DNA of 48,500 nt from a virus. The position numbers and the translations under genes were made by a program. The stretch lies in the IMG/VR virus record IMGVR_UViG_3300008459_000076, positions 1-48,500 of that record; one strand, given 5' to 3'. Of the stretch, positions 1-9,346 are shown one piece after another; positions within the stretch are counted from its first letter, which is position 1; every line of letters starts with the position of its first letter. The notes beneath the pieces are model-generated. The model had not been told where the DNA came from. It made no database searches and saw only the letters and a list, made by a program, of their open reading frames with translations.

Positions 1-620
1 TCAGCGTTGGTGAAGTTAATACCTGTCATACCTGAGAGGGTAGTGGAGGTATTTCCGAGTTCTATTTCGGTTGAGCCGATAGTGACAGAGTCGTTAACGA
101 GCTTGTTATTGGCAATAGTTGCGAGGGCGATGTCCCCGTCAACGATAGTGTTGGCTACGATTTGGACTTCGCCTGTATTGGATAGAGTGACATCGCCTGT
201 AATGGAAACATTTTTCCATTTATCATCATTAGCACCTGCGTCATTATCATAGACGAGGATTTGGGCGTTGGCTTTATCTACGATGTGGGTATCACCGAGT
301 TCTTCGAGGAGAATATCTGAAGCACCTGCGGAGTCAACATATGCTTTTGTGGCGACATCTTGAGGGAGGGTAGGGTCAGCCACATTGGATAGTTTTACGG
401 TCACATCGCCATCGTTGTCGGTGAAGTCAACGGAGGTGGCTGGGTCAAAGTCAATATTGGATAAGTCGGTACGGGCTGTTTCAGTACCACCTGCGGTGGC
501 TCCATCGTGTACGCGGATGCTATTGCGTGTGGTATCTACGGTAATCTCACCCGACGCACCGATAAAGGCGTTGTTTTCAGCCGAAGTACCCCTTCTAAGT
601 TGAACTCTACGAACGGACAT
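1..620 (-). CDS. Tail fibre/tropism-type structural protein, 3' end outside window
   Basis: An open frame on the minus strand runs from an ATG at 620 to the left edge without a stop, so at least 206 residues are present and the C-terminus is missing. The protein starts MSVRRVQLRRGTSAENNAF and continues with GEITVDTTRNSIRVHDG. That is the pattern of the small N-terminal domain found on phage tail-fibre and tropism-determinant proteins (an RRGT start, then an E(I/P)..DT...I..HDG loop). Later stretches such as DVATKAYVDSAGA and LEELGDTHIVD are typical of fibre repeats. The SD (AGAGGAG) lies 8 bases before the ATG inside a leader hairpin. It lies downstream of the giant fibre gene on the same strand, so both probably belong to the distal tail. 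The family call is by motif recognition; the receptor is unknown. Confidence 0.85.
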   Translation of the reverse strand, partial: MSVRRVQLRRGTSAENNAFIGASGEITVDTTRNSIRVHDGATAGGTETARTDLSNIDFDPATSVDFTDNDGDVTVKLSNVADPTLPQDVATKAYVDSAGASDILLEELGDTHIVDKANAQILVYDNDAGANDDKWKNVSITGDVTLSNTGEVQIVANTIVDGDIALATIANNKLVNDSVTIGSTEIELGNTSTTLSGMTGINFTNA

Positions 621-627
621 AGTGCGA

Positions 628-668
628 CTCCTCTGTTAGTCTATTTAGATACAGAGGGGTATAAAAGC
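628..668 (-). promoter_or_regulatory. TATA-type promoter plus SD-hairpin leader
   Basis: On the minus strand CTTTTATACCC (658-668) is followed at once by a hairpin with arms CCTCTGT and ACAGAGG (plus-strand 651-657 and 630-636). The SD AGAGGAG (628-634) of the 1-620 gene overlaps the 3' arm. The arrangement recurs at many other starts in the window. Promoter function is inferred. Confidence 0.55.
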
Positions 669-706
669 ACTATTGTGTTTAGTGTGTGGGTTAGATAATC
701 TCTTTA

Positions 707-3700
707 TTAAGAGACAAGGACTCCGTAGTCTTCTTGAGCGTACACGACAACATCACTGAAGCCTGTTCCGTTCCAATCTGTAGAGAAATCAACACCAGGC
801 ATAAAGACTGAACTTACCTGTCCATAGTCGATTGTCTCTATGACTCGCCCAAGCACAATAAGGTCGGCTACGGCATTTACATTTTGTTGAGTAGGTTCGC
901 TTAGTAAGAGTATTTCGTTGGGTGAGGTGCCAACATCATAATCGCTCGCTGTACCCAAGAGTGTGGGTACTAGCTTGTTTAACCCGCCTGCGGTCGAATA
1001 CCTTAAAACTTGTTTATCCAATGTGGGGGCTGAGTCCACATCGGTGAGGTCTGAGGTTTGGATAGAGAGGGCTACGCTTATGGTGTTGTTCAAGTCGTCG
1101 TAGCTGAAGTCTAATGAAGTGACTCCCGTATGTGTCCCATTATCGAGGGCTGTGGTCACAAGGCTTCTGACTTGGTCAGCGGTCAGTCCCCCATCAGGGG
1201 TGGATATAATGAAACCACCGAGTCCACCATTAGCAGTTTCGTCCCAAATGATGGTATTTCCATCCTCTATACCTGTTAGGTCAACATCTGAGTGAAGCCC
1301 TATAGAGCCGAGGGCGGTTAGGTTAACACCAGATACAGCGGGCAAACCTGTTGCTCCGAGTACAGGTATTTGTCCATCGGCTGTACCTACATCATAGGAG
1401 CTGGCTGTACCAAGCCCATCCACTACGCTCTTTATTTGCCCATCGAGAACAAAGTCAGCATTGGATAAACTTGTGGTTGCACCTAAGTAGTTAGAACCCA
1501 CAGGGGTTATGTAAGAACCATCTGTATCTAAGCCTGCTCCAAGTTGCGTATCGTCAATCTCGTTTTGGATATCTGTAAAGGTATCGGATAAGTTCTTAAT
1601 CTCTGTGTCCAAGAGAGAGTCAGCGGAGAATAAGCTAGTAGCACCTGCCAAGTAGTTAGAACCTACTGGTGCAGTATAGGTGCCATCCACACCGAGCCCA
1701 GCACCGAGTTGTGTGTCGTCTAACTCGTCTTGTAAGTCTGAGGTAAGGTTATTTAAGTTCGTCTCTAAGCCGAAGAGTGCGTTGTCTAGATTTCCTAAAG
1801 ATGTGTGGTGTGATTCGGTGTCGTTTATGAAGTGTGTGGAGGAATAAACGGGTAGTGACCCATCTACACCTACACCTACGGAAAGCTGGGTGTTATCTAG
1901 CTCTAGTTGTAGACCACCCTCTACACCTGTAGCCCTTAGGATTTCAGCGTCCAAGTTATCCGATACGCTCTTTATTTGACCATCGAGAATCGTATCGGCA
2001 TTGAATAGGCTTGTGGCTATGTTTATGTAGTTGGATGCAAGGGGTGGTGCATAAGTGCCATCTCCATCTAAGCCCGCACCTGTGACAACATTGGATAGTT
2101 GAGTGCTTATGTTTCCAACATCCGTCTGTGTGTTGGATAGAGAGGTAGCTACATCGAATATGCTCTGGTCGAGAGTGCCTATGGCATCGTGATGAGATTG
2201 CAGATCAGTGATGTAGTTGGTGGCTGTGTAAACAGGTCTGGATGCGTCTACATTCAGCCCAAGAGAAGATAAAGAAGTATCCAATAAGTCGGAGGTGTTT
2301 CCGAGGCTTATGTCGAGGGCGAGGTCAGCACTTGCCAAGCTCGTAGTTAGATCTAAGTAGTTAGAGCCTACAGGGACGATGTAAGAGCCATCGGTGTCTA
2401 AGCCTGCACCCTCTTGAGTCGCATCGAGTTCAGCTAAAGCCCCGCCTGTTGCGTTATTGACGGCAGTATCCAATAAGGACAGAGCCTCGTGGTGGGAAGT
2501 GCCGTTGGGTAGGTAGAAGTTAGAGGTGTAATCAGGTAATGACCCATCAGCGTTTAAGCCCAAAGAAGTCTGTGTGTTATCAAGCTCTAGCTGAATATCC
2601 CCCTCTACATCTGTTGCTCTGTTAATCTCATTCAGCAGAGCGGTATCGAGAGCTTTAATCTCGGTGTCCAATAGGCTATCCGCATTGAACAAGCTCGTGG
2701 CGAGCCTTATGTAGTTGGATGCCCCATCTGCTGTGTATGTACCATTAGCGTTTAAGCCAGCACCACCTTGTGTGTTATCTAGTTCTAGCTGTAGATCTCC
2801 CTCTACACCTGTTGCCCTTAGTATTTCTGCATCTAGGTTATCCGATACTCCCTTAATGGCTCCATCTAAAGCAAAGTCTGCATTGGATAAACTCGTGGTA
2901 GCCCCTAAGTAGTTAGAACCGACAGGAGTTATGTAAGAACCATCCGTATCTAAGCCCGCCCCCTCTTGCGTGTCATCTAGTTCTAGCTGTAGATCTCCCT
3001 CTACACCAGTAGCTCTGAGGATTTCAGCATCTAGGTTATCCGATACTCCCTTAATAGCTCCATCAAGGGTCGCATCGGCATTGGATAAACTTGTAGTTGC
3101 TCCTAAGTAGTTAGTGCCTACAGGGACTAAATAAGAACCATCTGTATCCAAGCCAGCACCAGATTGGGTGTTATCAAGCTCTAGCTGTGCGTCAGATAGG
3201 GCAGAAGATCTGACCCAGTTAGTTCCGTTCCATGCTAGGACTTGACCCGCAACAGAGGGATCCGTTGTATCAACATCGGATAGTGCGTTAATGGATAAGT
3301 CTCGTACCCATTCGGTCGTAGCGACTAGGCTTGAGTCTTCAGCAGAGGGTGGGGTAAGAGCCGAGATTGTACCAGTGGTTGAAAGAGCGGAAGCACCAAA
3401 GGTTATTGTGTTATTGGCGGATAGTATAGACCCAGCGGAGAGGGTTAGTTGAGCTGGGTCTCCTACGCCTATTAGAGCAGAGGTTGAGGCTTTGAGGGTG
3501 GATAGATTTAAGGGTTGGAGGGTGGGGTTGAGGGGAGAAAAATCGATTGTGTCGTCATTAGCGTTGGGGGCTGTTGTGAGGAAGTACTCATTAACGCCCT
3601 CGTCCCAATAGAACGCGGCAGGGTCTTCGGTAGAGCCTCTTGTAAAGATAAAGCCTGTGTCTGTAGAAGCGTTGGGGTCAGCATCGGCTCCGTTGGCTAA

Positions 3701-6700
3701 TCGGATAATAGGCTCTGTGACAGATAAAGACTCTGTGTTGATTGTGGTGGTGGTTCCGTTCACTACAAGGTTTTGTGTAGTGATAGTCCCTGTAGTGGTG
3801 AGGTTGTTCGCACCGAAGTTTATAGCCGCAGATAGGCTAGTGATAGACCCATCGCTTATGGAGATGTCGGCAAGGGTATGACCTTGTGCTGTAGAGGTGA
3901 TAGCTCCAATAATGGATAAGTCACCTGTTATTTCTACATCACCAGCAACATCTGAGAGTACGACCAAGTCTCCATTGGATAAATCAGAGGTAGAGAGGAC
4001 TCTATTGACGAAGTTTCCTGTGTTGTCTTGTACGAGGACTTGAAACTCCTCTAAGGCACCAAGATCAACATCGCTAAGATCACCTATAGAGAGGCTTACA
4101 GAAGCGGATATGGTGTGATTAAGTGGATCGTGGTCAAAAGATATGCCCGTGTGGGCGGATGCTTCTAAAGCCACACCAACAGCGTCTATGGCTTGGTTAT
4201 CCGTGTATGTGGAGGGGGCGTTTTGAGCAGTCCAAAGGTTGCCTGCACTCCAAGTTAAAACTTGACCTAGAGCGGGAGGGGTGGTCGTTGTGTCTACATC
4301 GGATAAGCCGTCAATAGAAGACGAGGTGGTGAGCAAGTCGCCAACATCGGATAAGTCAGAACTAGAGAGAGAAGCGTTCTCGAAGCCGTTGGCTACGCCT
4401 GTGTATTTAAGCGTCTGCCCAACAAGCGGTCCTGTGATTTTAACATCGGTGAGGTCATCAAGTTGGGTGACTCCACCTGCACCTGCAATCAAAGAACGGA
4501 CAAACGAAGCCGTGGCTACTTCTCTACCCACGGCTGTAAGATCTGGCGTATCAGCAGTTATGTCTCCGCCAAAGAAATCTACATTCCCTGTGAAGGTCTG
4601 ATTAGCGTTCAACCGAGCTATGTTAGCCGTATCGGATAAGTCGAGAGACGAAAGCGACTTGTTTCTAAAGGTGTTATTAGCGAGGTCATAAACGAGCGTC
4701 TGCCCATCTACTAAGGGAACTCCACCTGGTACACCCGCAAGGGTAATGAGAGAGCTAGATAGGAAATCCCCAGTATCCGCTTGAGAGGCAGTACCTAGAT
4801 TAAGGGCGGTTATTTCTTGTTGTACAAACGCGGTTGTAGCGATGAGGGTTGAGCTATCGGCTAGGGGCTGTGTCGTGACCCTTACAGAGCCTGTGAAGGT
4901 TTGGTTAGCGTCTAATAGGGCTATATTAGCTGTATTGGATAAGTCCGTAGAGGCTAGAAGTCTATTCGTGAACTGCCCAAGTCCATTATGAACTAAGACA
5001 TGACCTACTAGGGGTAGGTTTACTTGTACATCGGATAAGTCATCGAGTCCTGCACTAGAGGCTAAGAAGTCGGTCGTATTGGATAGGGAAGCAGATCCGA
5101 GACCCAAAGTCGTGCGGACTGCGGGAGCGTCTGCGTCATCGAGCAGTGAGCGAGCAAAGGTTGTAAGGTTGGCTTCTGCCCAAGTGTTCACGCCTGTGGT
5201 GTAGATAAGTTTATCTGCACCTGTGCCGAGGGTAGAGATGGAGTTGAGGTTAAGGTTAAAGGCTTGGACATCAACACCTGGCTCAAGCTCTAAGGTCGCC
5301 CTAGCGGTGGCGACATCGGTGTCGTCTATGAGGCTTCGACCGAAAGCTGTTATATCGCTCTCTGCCCATGTATCTACACCCACGCTATAGATGATCTTAT
5401 CCGCACCTGTGCCAAGTGTGGCTATAGACGAGAGGGTTGCGTCTAAGGGCTGATAGAGTCCATCTAGGTTTAGGGTAGTCCTAACTTGAGATGGGTCTTG
5501 GGATACTAGGTTAGCACCATCACCTACAATGAAGTTGCCCGCTGTTGGGGCAATAATGGATAAGTCGGTAAGTCTTGCGTTAAGAGGCTGATATGTATCA
5601 GCGAGGTCGAGGGCGGTTATTTCCTGCTGTACGAACTCAGTTGTGGCAAGCTGTGCGGTGTTTGTCCCTAAAGGAGCAGTGGGTGCCTCAGGTACACCCA
5701 CAAACACTGGACTATCCAATAGAGCCAAATCTGCACTATTGGATAAGTCGGTGGATGAAAGCTCCCTATTCGTGAACTGACCGAGTCCATTATGAACTAA
5801 GACATGACCTGCTAGGGGTAGGTTTACTTGTACATCGGATAAGTCGTCTAGGGAGAGGCTTACGCTGGCATTGAGTAAAGCGTTGTCGTCATCGTATGTG
5901 AAGGTGATACCCGAGTTCCCTGCTTGGTTATCCGTAAACATCGCTCCGACGAGGTCTTGAACTTGCTCTGCATCTAAGCCCTCAAGATCATCCGCTTGAG
6001 TTATAACCCCGCCCACGACCTTGAGGACTTTTCCATTTACTAGAACACCACCCAAGTCAACATCGGATAAGTCATCAATAGAAGCATTTGAGGCTAAGAA
6101 ATCTCCTGTATCTGCTTGGGAAGCCGTACCCAAGTTGAGTGCGGTTATTTCTTGTTGTACAAAGGCAGTGGAAGCGAGGAGTGTAGAGTTATCCGCTAGG
6201 GGCTGTGTTGTTGCTCTTACAGAGCCTGTGAAGGTTTGGTTCGCATCTAATAGGGCTATATTGGCACTATTGGATAAGTCCGTAGAAGCCAAAGAGACAA
6301 CAGCAGATATCTGAGCATTGTCGTCATCGTAAGTCCAAGTCACGCCCCCACCATCGACGAGCATTCCCCCAACGAGGTCTTGAACTTGCTCTGCGTCTAA
6401 CCCACCAGCTTCATCTGCTTGGGTTAGAACCCCACCTACAACCTTGAGGACTTTTCCATTTATTAAAGCCCCACCTAGATTGACATCGGATAAGTCGTCA
6501 ATAGAGGCGTTGGAGGCTAAGAAATCTCCTGTGTCCGCTTGGGAAGCAGAGCCTAGATTAAGAGCGTTTATTTCTTGTTGTACGAAGGCTGTGTTAGCAA
6601 CGAGGGAGGAGTTATCGGCTAGGGGCTGATTGGAGACTCTAGTGTTGCCTGTGAAGGTTTGGTTAGCGTCTAAGCGGGCGAGGTTAGCTGTGTCCGAGAG

Positions 6701-7834
6701 GTTTGTGGAGGCGAGGGTAACAACGGCTGATATTTCAGAGTTATCATCGTCATAAGTCCAAGTGACCCCCCCTCCATTGACAAACATAGCTCCGACGAAG
6801 TCTTCTATTTCCTCTTGGGTGAACCCTCCCCCACCGCCTGCTTCGTCAGCTTGAGTGATGACTCCGCCTACGACCTTGAGGATCTTTCCATTTACTAAAG
6901 CTCCGCCTAGATTGACATCTGATAGATCGTCAATAGAGGCGTTTGAAGGTAAGAAATCCCCAGTGTCTGCTTGAGAAGCCGACCCCAAGTTGAGTGCGGT
7001 TATTTCTTGTTGTACGAAAGCGGTTGTAGCTAGGAGGGTCGAGTTATCGGCTAGGGGTTGAGTCGTTGCTCTAGTGTTACCTGTGAAGGTTTGGTTCGCA
7101 TTGAGAAGAGGAATATTGGCACTATTGGATAAGTCTGTGGACGCTATAGAGACAACAGCAGATATTTCAGAGTTGTCGTCATCATAAGTCCAAGTGACTC
7201 CTCCGCCATTGACGAACATAGCTCCAACAAAATCTTCTATTTCCTCTTGGGTGAACCCACCCCCACCTCCGGCAGGGTCTGCTTGTGTAATGACACCGTC
7301 AACGACCTTGAGGATCTTTCCATTTACTAAAGCCCCACCCAAATCAACATCAGAGAGGTCATCAATAGAGGCGGTAGAGGATAAGAAATCTGTGGTGTCT
7401 GCTATAGAGGCAGAGCCTAGTCCGAGATTGGAGCGGGCGGAGGCTTGTGCTACTGCACCTGCTGTGGCGATTTCGGATAGGTTATTAGCTTTGAGCAGTA
7501 GAGAGGTGAGTGCTGTAGTGGCTGTGGAGGACAAGCCGAGGTTGGCTCGTGCGTTGGCTTGAGCTTGAGCCCCTTCATCTGCGAACTCGGATAAGTAGTT
7601 CGAGGCGATGAGATAACCAACGGGGTTAGAGCCATCTATAGTGCCAACCTCGTCTACAGCCACCTGCATGGCTGTGTTCACTTCTACAGGGTAAGTTCCG
7701 TTCCAAGTCACACCATTTCTACGGACATTTCCAATAGACACATACCCGTACTGATCCCTAGTGACGGTGAATGTAAAACGCCCAACAGGGGTGACTACAA
7801 GGTATTGTAGGGAGACTGATTGCTGTATAGCCAT
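707..7834 (-). CDS. Giant repetitive tail fibre (2375 aa)
   Basis: I place the start at the ATG at 7834 (MAIQQSVSLQYLVV), because GGAGG sits 8-9 bases upstream; the longer frame needs a TTG at 7849. The protein is built of fibre repeats. Four copies of a roughly 143-residue unit (IDDLSDV, then LVNGKILKVV, GGVTWTYDDDN, LLNANQTFTG and TTAFVQQEITALNLG) lie at about 5990-7390. A second family (GAGLDTDGSY, then PVGSNYLGATTSLSNAD) fills about 1450-3200. The middle holds NALSDVDTTDPSVAGQVLAW and PIIRLANGADADPNAS, phrases common in fibres of aquatic phages. No enzymatic domain was recognised. Such proteins form elongated trimeric fibres that touch the host surface. The codon pair TTA TCC (Leu-Ser) is heavily used, partly because of the repeated LSD/LSN motif. 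Confidence 0.85.
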   Translation of the reverse strand: MAIQQSVSLQYLVVTPVGRFTFTVTRDQYGYVSIGNVRRNGVTWNGTYPVEVNTAMQVAVDEVGTIDGSNPVGYLIASNYLSEFADEGAQAQANARANLGLSSTATTALTSLLLKANNLSEIATAGAVAQASARSNLGLGSASIADTTDFLSSTASIDDLSDVDLGGALVNGKILKVVDGVITQADPAGGGGGFTQEEIEDFVGAMFVNGGGVTWTYDDDNSEISAVVSIASTDLSNSANIPLLNANQTFTGNTRATTQPLADNSTLLATTAFVQQEITALNLGSASQADTGDFLPSNASIDDLSDVNLGGALVNGKILKVVGGVITQADEAGGGGGFTQEEIEDFVGAMFVNGGGVTWTYDDDNSEISAVVTLASTNLSDTANLARLDANQTFTGNTRVSNQPLADNSSLVANTAFVQQEINALNLGSASQADTGDFLASNASIDDLSDVNLGGALINGKVLKVVGGVLTQADEAGGLDAEQVQDLVGGMLVDGGGVTWTYDDDNAQISAVVSLASTDLSNSANIALLDANQTFTGSVRATTQPLADNSTLLASTAFVQQEITALNLGTASQADTGDFLASNASIDDLSDVDLGGVLVNGKVLKVVGGVITQADDLEGLDAEQVQDLVGAMFTDNQAGNSGITFTYDDDNALLNASVSLSLDDLSDVQVNLPLAGHVLVHNGLGQFTNRELSSTDLSNSADLALLDSPVFVGVPEAPTAPLGTNTAQLATTEFVQQEITALDLADTYQPLNARLTDLSIIAPTAGNFIVGDGANLVSQDPSQVRTTLNLDGLYQPLDATLSSIATLGTGADKIIYSVGVDTWAESDITAFGRSLIDDTDVATARATLELEPGVDVQAFNLNLNSISTLGTGADKLIYTTGVNTWAEANLTTFARSLLDDADAPAVRTTLGLGSASLSNTTDFLASSAGLDDLSDVQVNLPLVGHVLVHNGLGQFTNRLLASTDLSNTANIALLDANQTFTGSVRVTTQPLADSSTLIATTAFVQQEITALNLGTASQADTGDFLSSSLITLAGVPGGVPLVDGQTLVYDLANNTFRNKSLSSLDLSDTANIARLNANQTFTGNVDFFGGDITADTPDLTAVGREVATASFVRSLIAGAGGVTQLDDLTDVKITGPLVGQTLKYTGVANGFENASLSSSDLSDVGDLLTTSSSIDGLSDVDTTTTPPALGQVLTWSAGNLWTAQNAPSTYTDNQAIDAVGVALEASAHTGISFDHDPLNHTISASVSLSIGDLSDVDLGALEEFQVLVQDNTGNFVNRVLSTSDLSNGDLVVLSDVAGDVEITGDLSIIGAITSTAQGHTLADISISDGSITSLSAAINFGANNLTTTGTITTQNLVVNGTTTTINTESLSVTEPIIRLANGADADPNASTDTGFIFTRGSTEDPAAFYWDEGVNEYFLTTAPNANDDTIDFSPLNPTLQPLNLSTLKASTSALIGVGDPAQLTLSAGSILSANNTITFGASALSTTGTISALTPPSAEDSSLVATTEWVRDLSINALSDVDTTDPSVAGQVLAWNGTNWVRSSALSDAQLELDNTQSGAGLDTDGSYLVPVGTNYLGATTSLSNADATLDGAIKGVSDNLDAEILRATGVEGDLQLELDDTQEGAGLDTDGSYITPVGSNYLGATTSLSNADFALDGAIKGVSDNLDAEILRATGVEGDLQLELDNTQGGAGLNANGTYTADGASNYIRLATSLFNADSLLDTEIKALDTALLNEINRATDVEGDIQLELDNTQTSLGLNADGSLPDYTSNFYLPNGTSHHEALSLLDTAVNNATGGALAELDATQEGAGLDTDGSYIVPVGSNYLDLTTSLASADLALDISLGNTSDLLDTSLSSLGLNVDASRPVYTATNYITDLQSHHDAIGTLDQSIFDVATSLSNTQTDVGNISTQLSNVVTGAGLDGDGTYAPPLASNYINIATSLFNADTILDGQIKSVSDNLDAEILRATGVEGGLQLELDNTQLSVGVGVDGSLPVYSSTHFINDTESHHTSLGNLDNALFGLETNLNNLTSDLQDELDDTQLGAGLGVDGTYTAPVGSNYLAGATSLFSADSLLDTEIKNLSDTFTDIQNEIDDTQLGAGLDTDGSYITPVGSNYLGATTSLSNADFVLDGQIKSVVDGLGTASSYDVGTADGQIPVLGATGLPAVSGVNLTALGSIGLHSDVDLTGIEDGNTIIWDETANGGLGGFIISTPDGGLTADQVRSLVTTALDNGTHTGVTSLDFSYDDLNNTISVALSIQTSDLTDVDSAPTLDKQVLRYSTAGGLNKLVPTLLGTASDYDVGTSPNEILLLSEPTQQNVNAVADLIVLGRVIETIDYGQVSSVFMPGVDFSTDWNGTGFSDVVVYAQEDYGVLVS
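5990..7390 (-). repeat. Four imperfect 430-bp repeats within the tail fibre gene
   Basis: The segment encoding SIDDLSDV recurs near 6069, 6497, 6929 and 7359, i.e. at spacings of about 428-432 bp. Each unit carries the same order of short motifs (LGGALVNGK, TWTYDDDN, NQTFTG, FVQQEI). The repeats keep frame, so unequal crossing-over would lengthen or shorten the fibre without breaking it. Confidence 0.8.
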
Positions 7835-8023
7835 GACTCGAACCTCCAAAAGATTGGATACTTTAAGGGGTGTTCATCATTAAAAGATTATTGTTTCTTA
7901 TAGGTGTATGTAGTTCTGCCCCCTCCAGAGTGTTGTTGATGTAGTCCGAGTGTCGATTATCGACCAAGAGGGGGGGGGTTAATACATACAAATACTTAGC
8001 TTAAAAGAGAAAGGTGGGGTAGT
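7835..8023. promoter_or_regulatory. Divergent intergenic region with palindrome and G9 tract
   Basis: This 189-bp gap separates the leftward fibre gene from the rightward replication genes and must hold promoters for both. Visible elements are a palindrome GTCGATTATCGAC (7952-7964), a run of nine G (7970-7978), then AT-rich TTAATACATAC and TACAAATACTTA before the SD AGGTGGGG of the 8024 gene. On the minus strand TATAAG and TTTTAAT boxes precede a small TCCAA/TTGGA hairpin just before the GGAGG of the fibre gene. Nothing coding was seen. Confidence 0.5.
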
Positions 8024-9013
8024 ATGGGTCTATCTATTATGACGCAGGAAGAAGCAGAAGACCCTATGCGTAACATCTATTGGTCGCACTTGAAGATGAT
8101 GAGGGCTTGCCCTCAGCAGTACTTATGGCACAAGGGGCATCCAGACATTGACTTGGGGGCTGGTAAGGGAAACCCCAAGCCGTTGCCAGATGACAAGAGG
8201 GAGTCGGAACACCATCAGCTAATGGGTACGGTTTTATCCAAAGTCGTTGAGGATGTGTACAACCACGAGTTATGGAAAGAACCGAAGGTGTTATTGGAAA
8301 AGGTGCAAGACATAGCTCGCAGGGAGTTTGTATTTGCGGAGCAACGGCACTATGTGGAGTGGACTCTCATGACGAGGGAGAGTGCGTTAGAAACTTGTGT
8401 CGAGGGGGCGAGGAACTTTTTGGAAATCATGAGGGACAACAAGATGATTGGCCCTTTTGCGAAGTCCGAGATGAAGATGACCCCCACGATGAACAAGTAC
8501 TTCAATGTGTGTGGTGTGGCGGACTTGGTCTATAGGGATAAGGAGGGAAGGGTATTTATTCTTGATGGCAAGAACGCGATGACACCGATGAAGTATGAGG
8601 ACGAGGATCAGCTTAGGTGGTATGCGTTATGTTTTAGGCTTCAGTACGGAAAGACTCCAGATAAGTTGGGGTTTTTCTTCTTTCGTTATCCGAAGTCTAA
8701 TCCGCCCGCTGATTGGGACACTTCAAGTAGTGGTGAGTGGACTGGCTTTGTAGAGGTCAAGATAGACGAGGAAGACATTAAGCGTCTTGGCAAGGAAGCG
8801 ATTGAGACGAATAGGGCTATCCATTTTGGGAAGTTCGAGCCGAACCCACAGCCTAAGCACTGTAAAATGTGTAAGTTCGAAAACATCTGTGAGGAGCGTC
8901 AAGCTCAAAAGAAGCACAACGCTGCCAAGAGGGGTTTGGGTAGGTCTGACACGGAAGACCCTGCTTCGGTGGGTGGGGGGTTTGTGGATTTGGATATGAG
9001 CAAAAAAGGGTAG
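8024..9013 (+). CDS. PD-(D/E)XK nuclease, Cas4/RecB-like, with four-cysteine cluster
   Basis: A 329-residue protein. The core nuclease motif is visible as GVADLVYRD (about residues 161-170) followed by VFILDGKNA (about 177-186), the D...DxK arrangement of the PD-(D/E)XK superfamily. One cysteine near the N-terminus (RACPQQY, about residue 29) and three near the C-terminus (CKMCKFENIC, about 285-295) match the iron-sulfur layout of Cas4 and AddB-type nucleases. The family cuts or resects DNA ends in recombination. It heads a run with a coiled-coil protein, the sliding clamp and a Rad50 C-half, which fits DNA-end processing. The ATG has AGGTGGGG just upstream. Exact substrate is unknown; a role in early DNA metabolism is inferred. 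Confidence 0.8.
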   Translation: MGLSIMTQEEAEDPMRNIYWSHLKMMRACPQQYLWHKGHPDIDLGAGKGNPKPLPDDKRESEHHQLMGTVLSKVVEDVYNHELWKEPKVLLEKVQDIARREFVFAEQRHYVEWTLMTRESALETCVEGARNFLEIMRDNKMIGPFAKSEMKMTPTMNKYFNVCGVADLVYRDKEGRVFILDGKNAMTPMKYEDEDQLRWYALCFRLQYGKTPDKLGFFFFRYPKSNPPADWDTSSSGEWTGFVEVKIDEEDIKRLGKEAIETNRAIHFGKFEPNPQPKHCKMCKFENICEERQAQKKHNAAKRGLGRSDTEDPASVGGGFVDLDMSKKG

Positions 9014-9082
9014 TTCTGAAGGGAGCTGATGGGGTGGATTTTATAAGTGTGAACTGCACCAATCGATCCTAAGGAGGAAGAA

Positions 9083-9346
9083 ATGGATTTGGAGCAGTTA
9101 GTAGCCAAGAAGTCGGAGCTAGAAAAGAGGAGAGAGAGGCTTCTTGGTAAGATGGAGTCTGCTAGGGCATCTTTAGCCGATTTGGATAAGAAGCTCATGG
9201 AGAGGGGCATAAACCCCGAAAACCTTGAGGACGAGATCGTAAGGTTGAAGTCTAAGAGGGACGATTTAATGAAGCAGTTATCTGAAGCTATCGCTGAAGC
9301 AGAGACAATTTTAACACGCATCGAGACACGAGTGGAGAACCTATGA
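9083..9346 (+). CDS. Small coiled-coil protein, unknown function
   Basis: An 87-residue, highly charged protein, predicted almost wholly helical from its heptad-like pattern (LEQLVAKKSELEKRRERLL, DLDKKLMERG, DEIVRLKSKRDDLMKQL). It has a strong SD (AAGGAGG, 6 bases before the ATG), preceded by a TTTTATAAG box near 9039-9047. Its stop overlaps the start of the clamp gene by ATGA, so the two are translationally coupled. That points to a partner or accessory of the clamp or of the neighbouring nuclease, but no family was recognised. Confidence 0.75.
   Translation: MDLEQLVAKKSELEKRRERLLGKMESARASLADLDKKLMERGINPENLEDEIVRLKSKRDDLMKQLSEAIAEAETILTRIETRVENL

Noticed and set aside
1-7562. Plus-strand open frames across the tail fibre region (for example 7-252, 385-603, 4281-4601, 7194-7562)
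   Set aside because: They are antisense to repetitive fibre genes, lack ribosome-binding sites and encode low-complexity translations of the complement.
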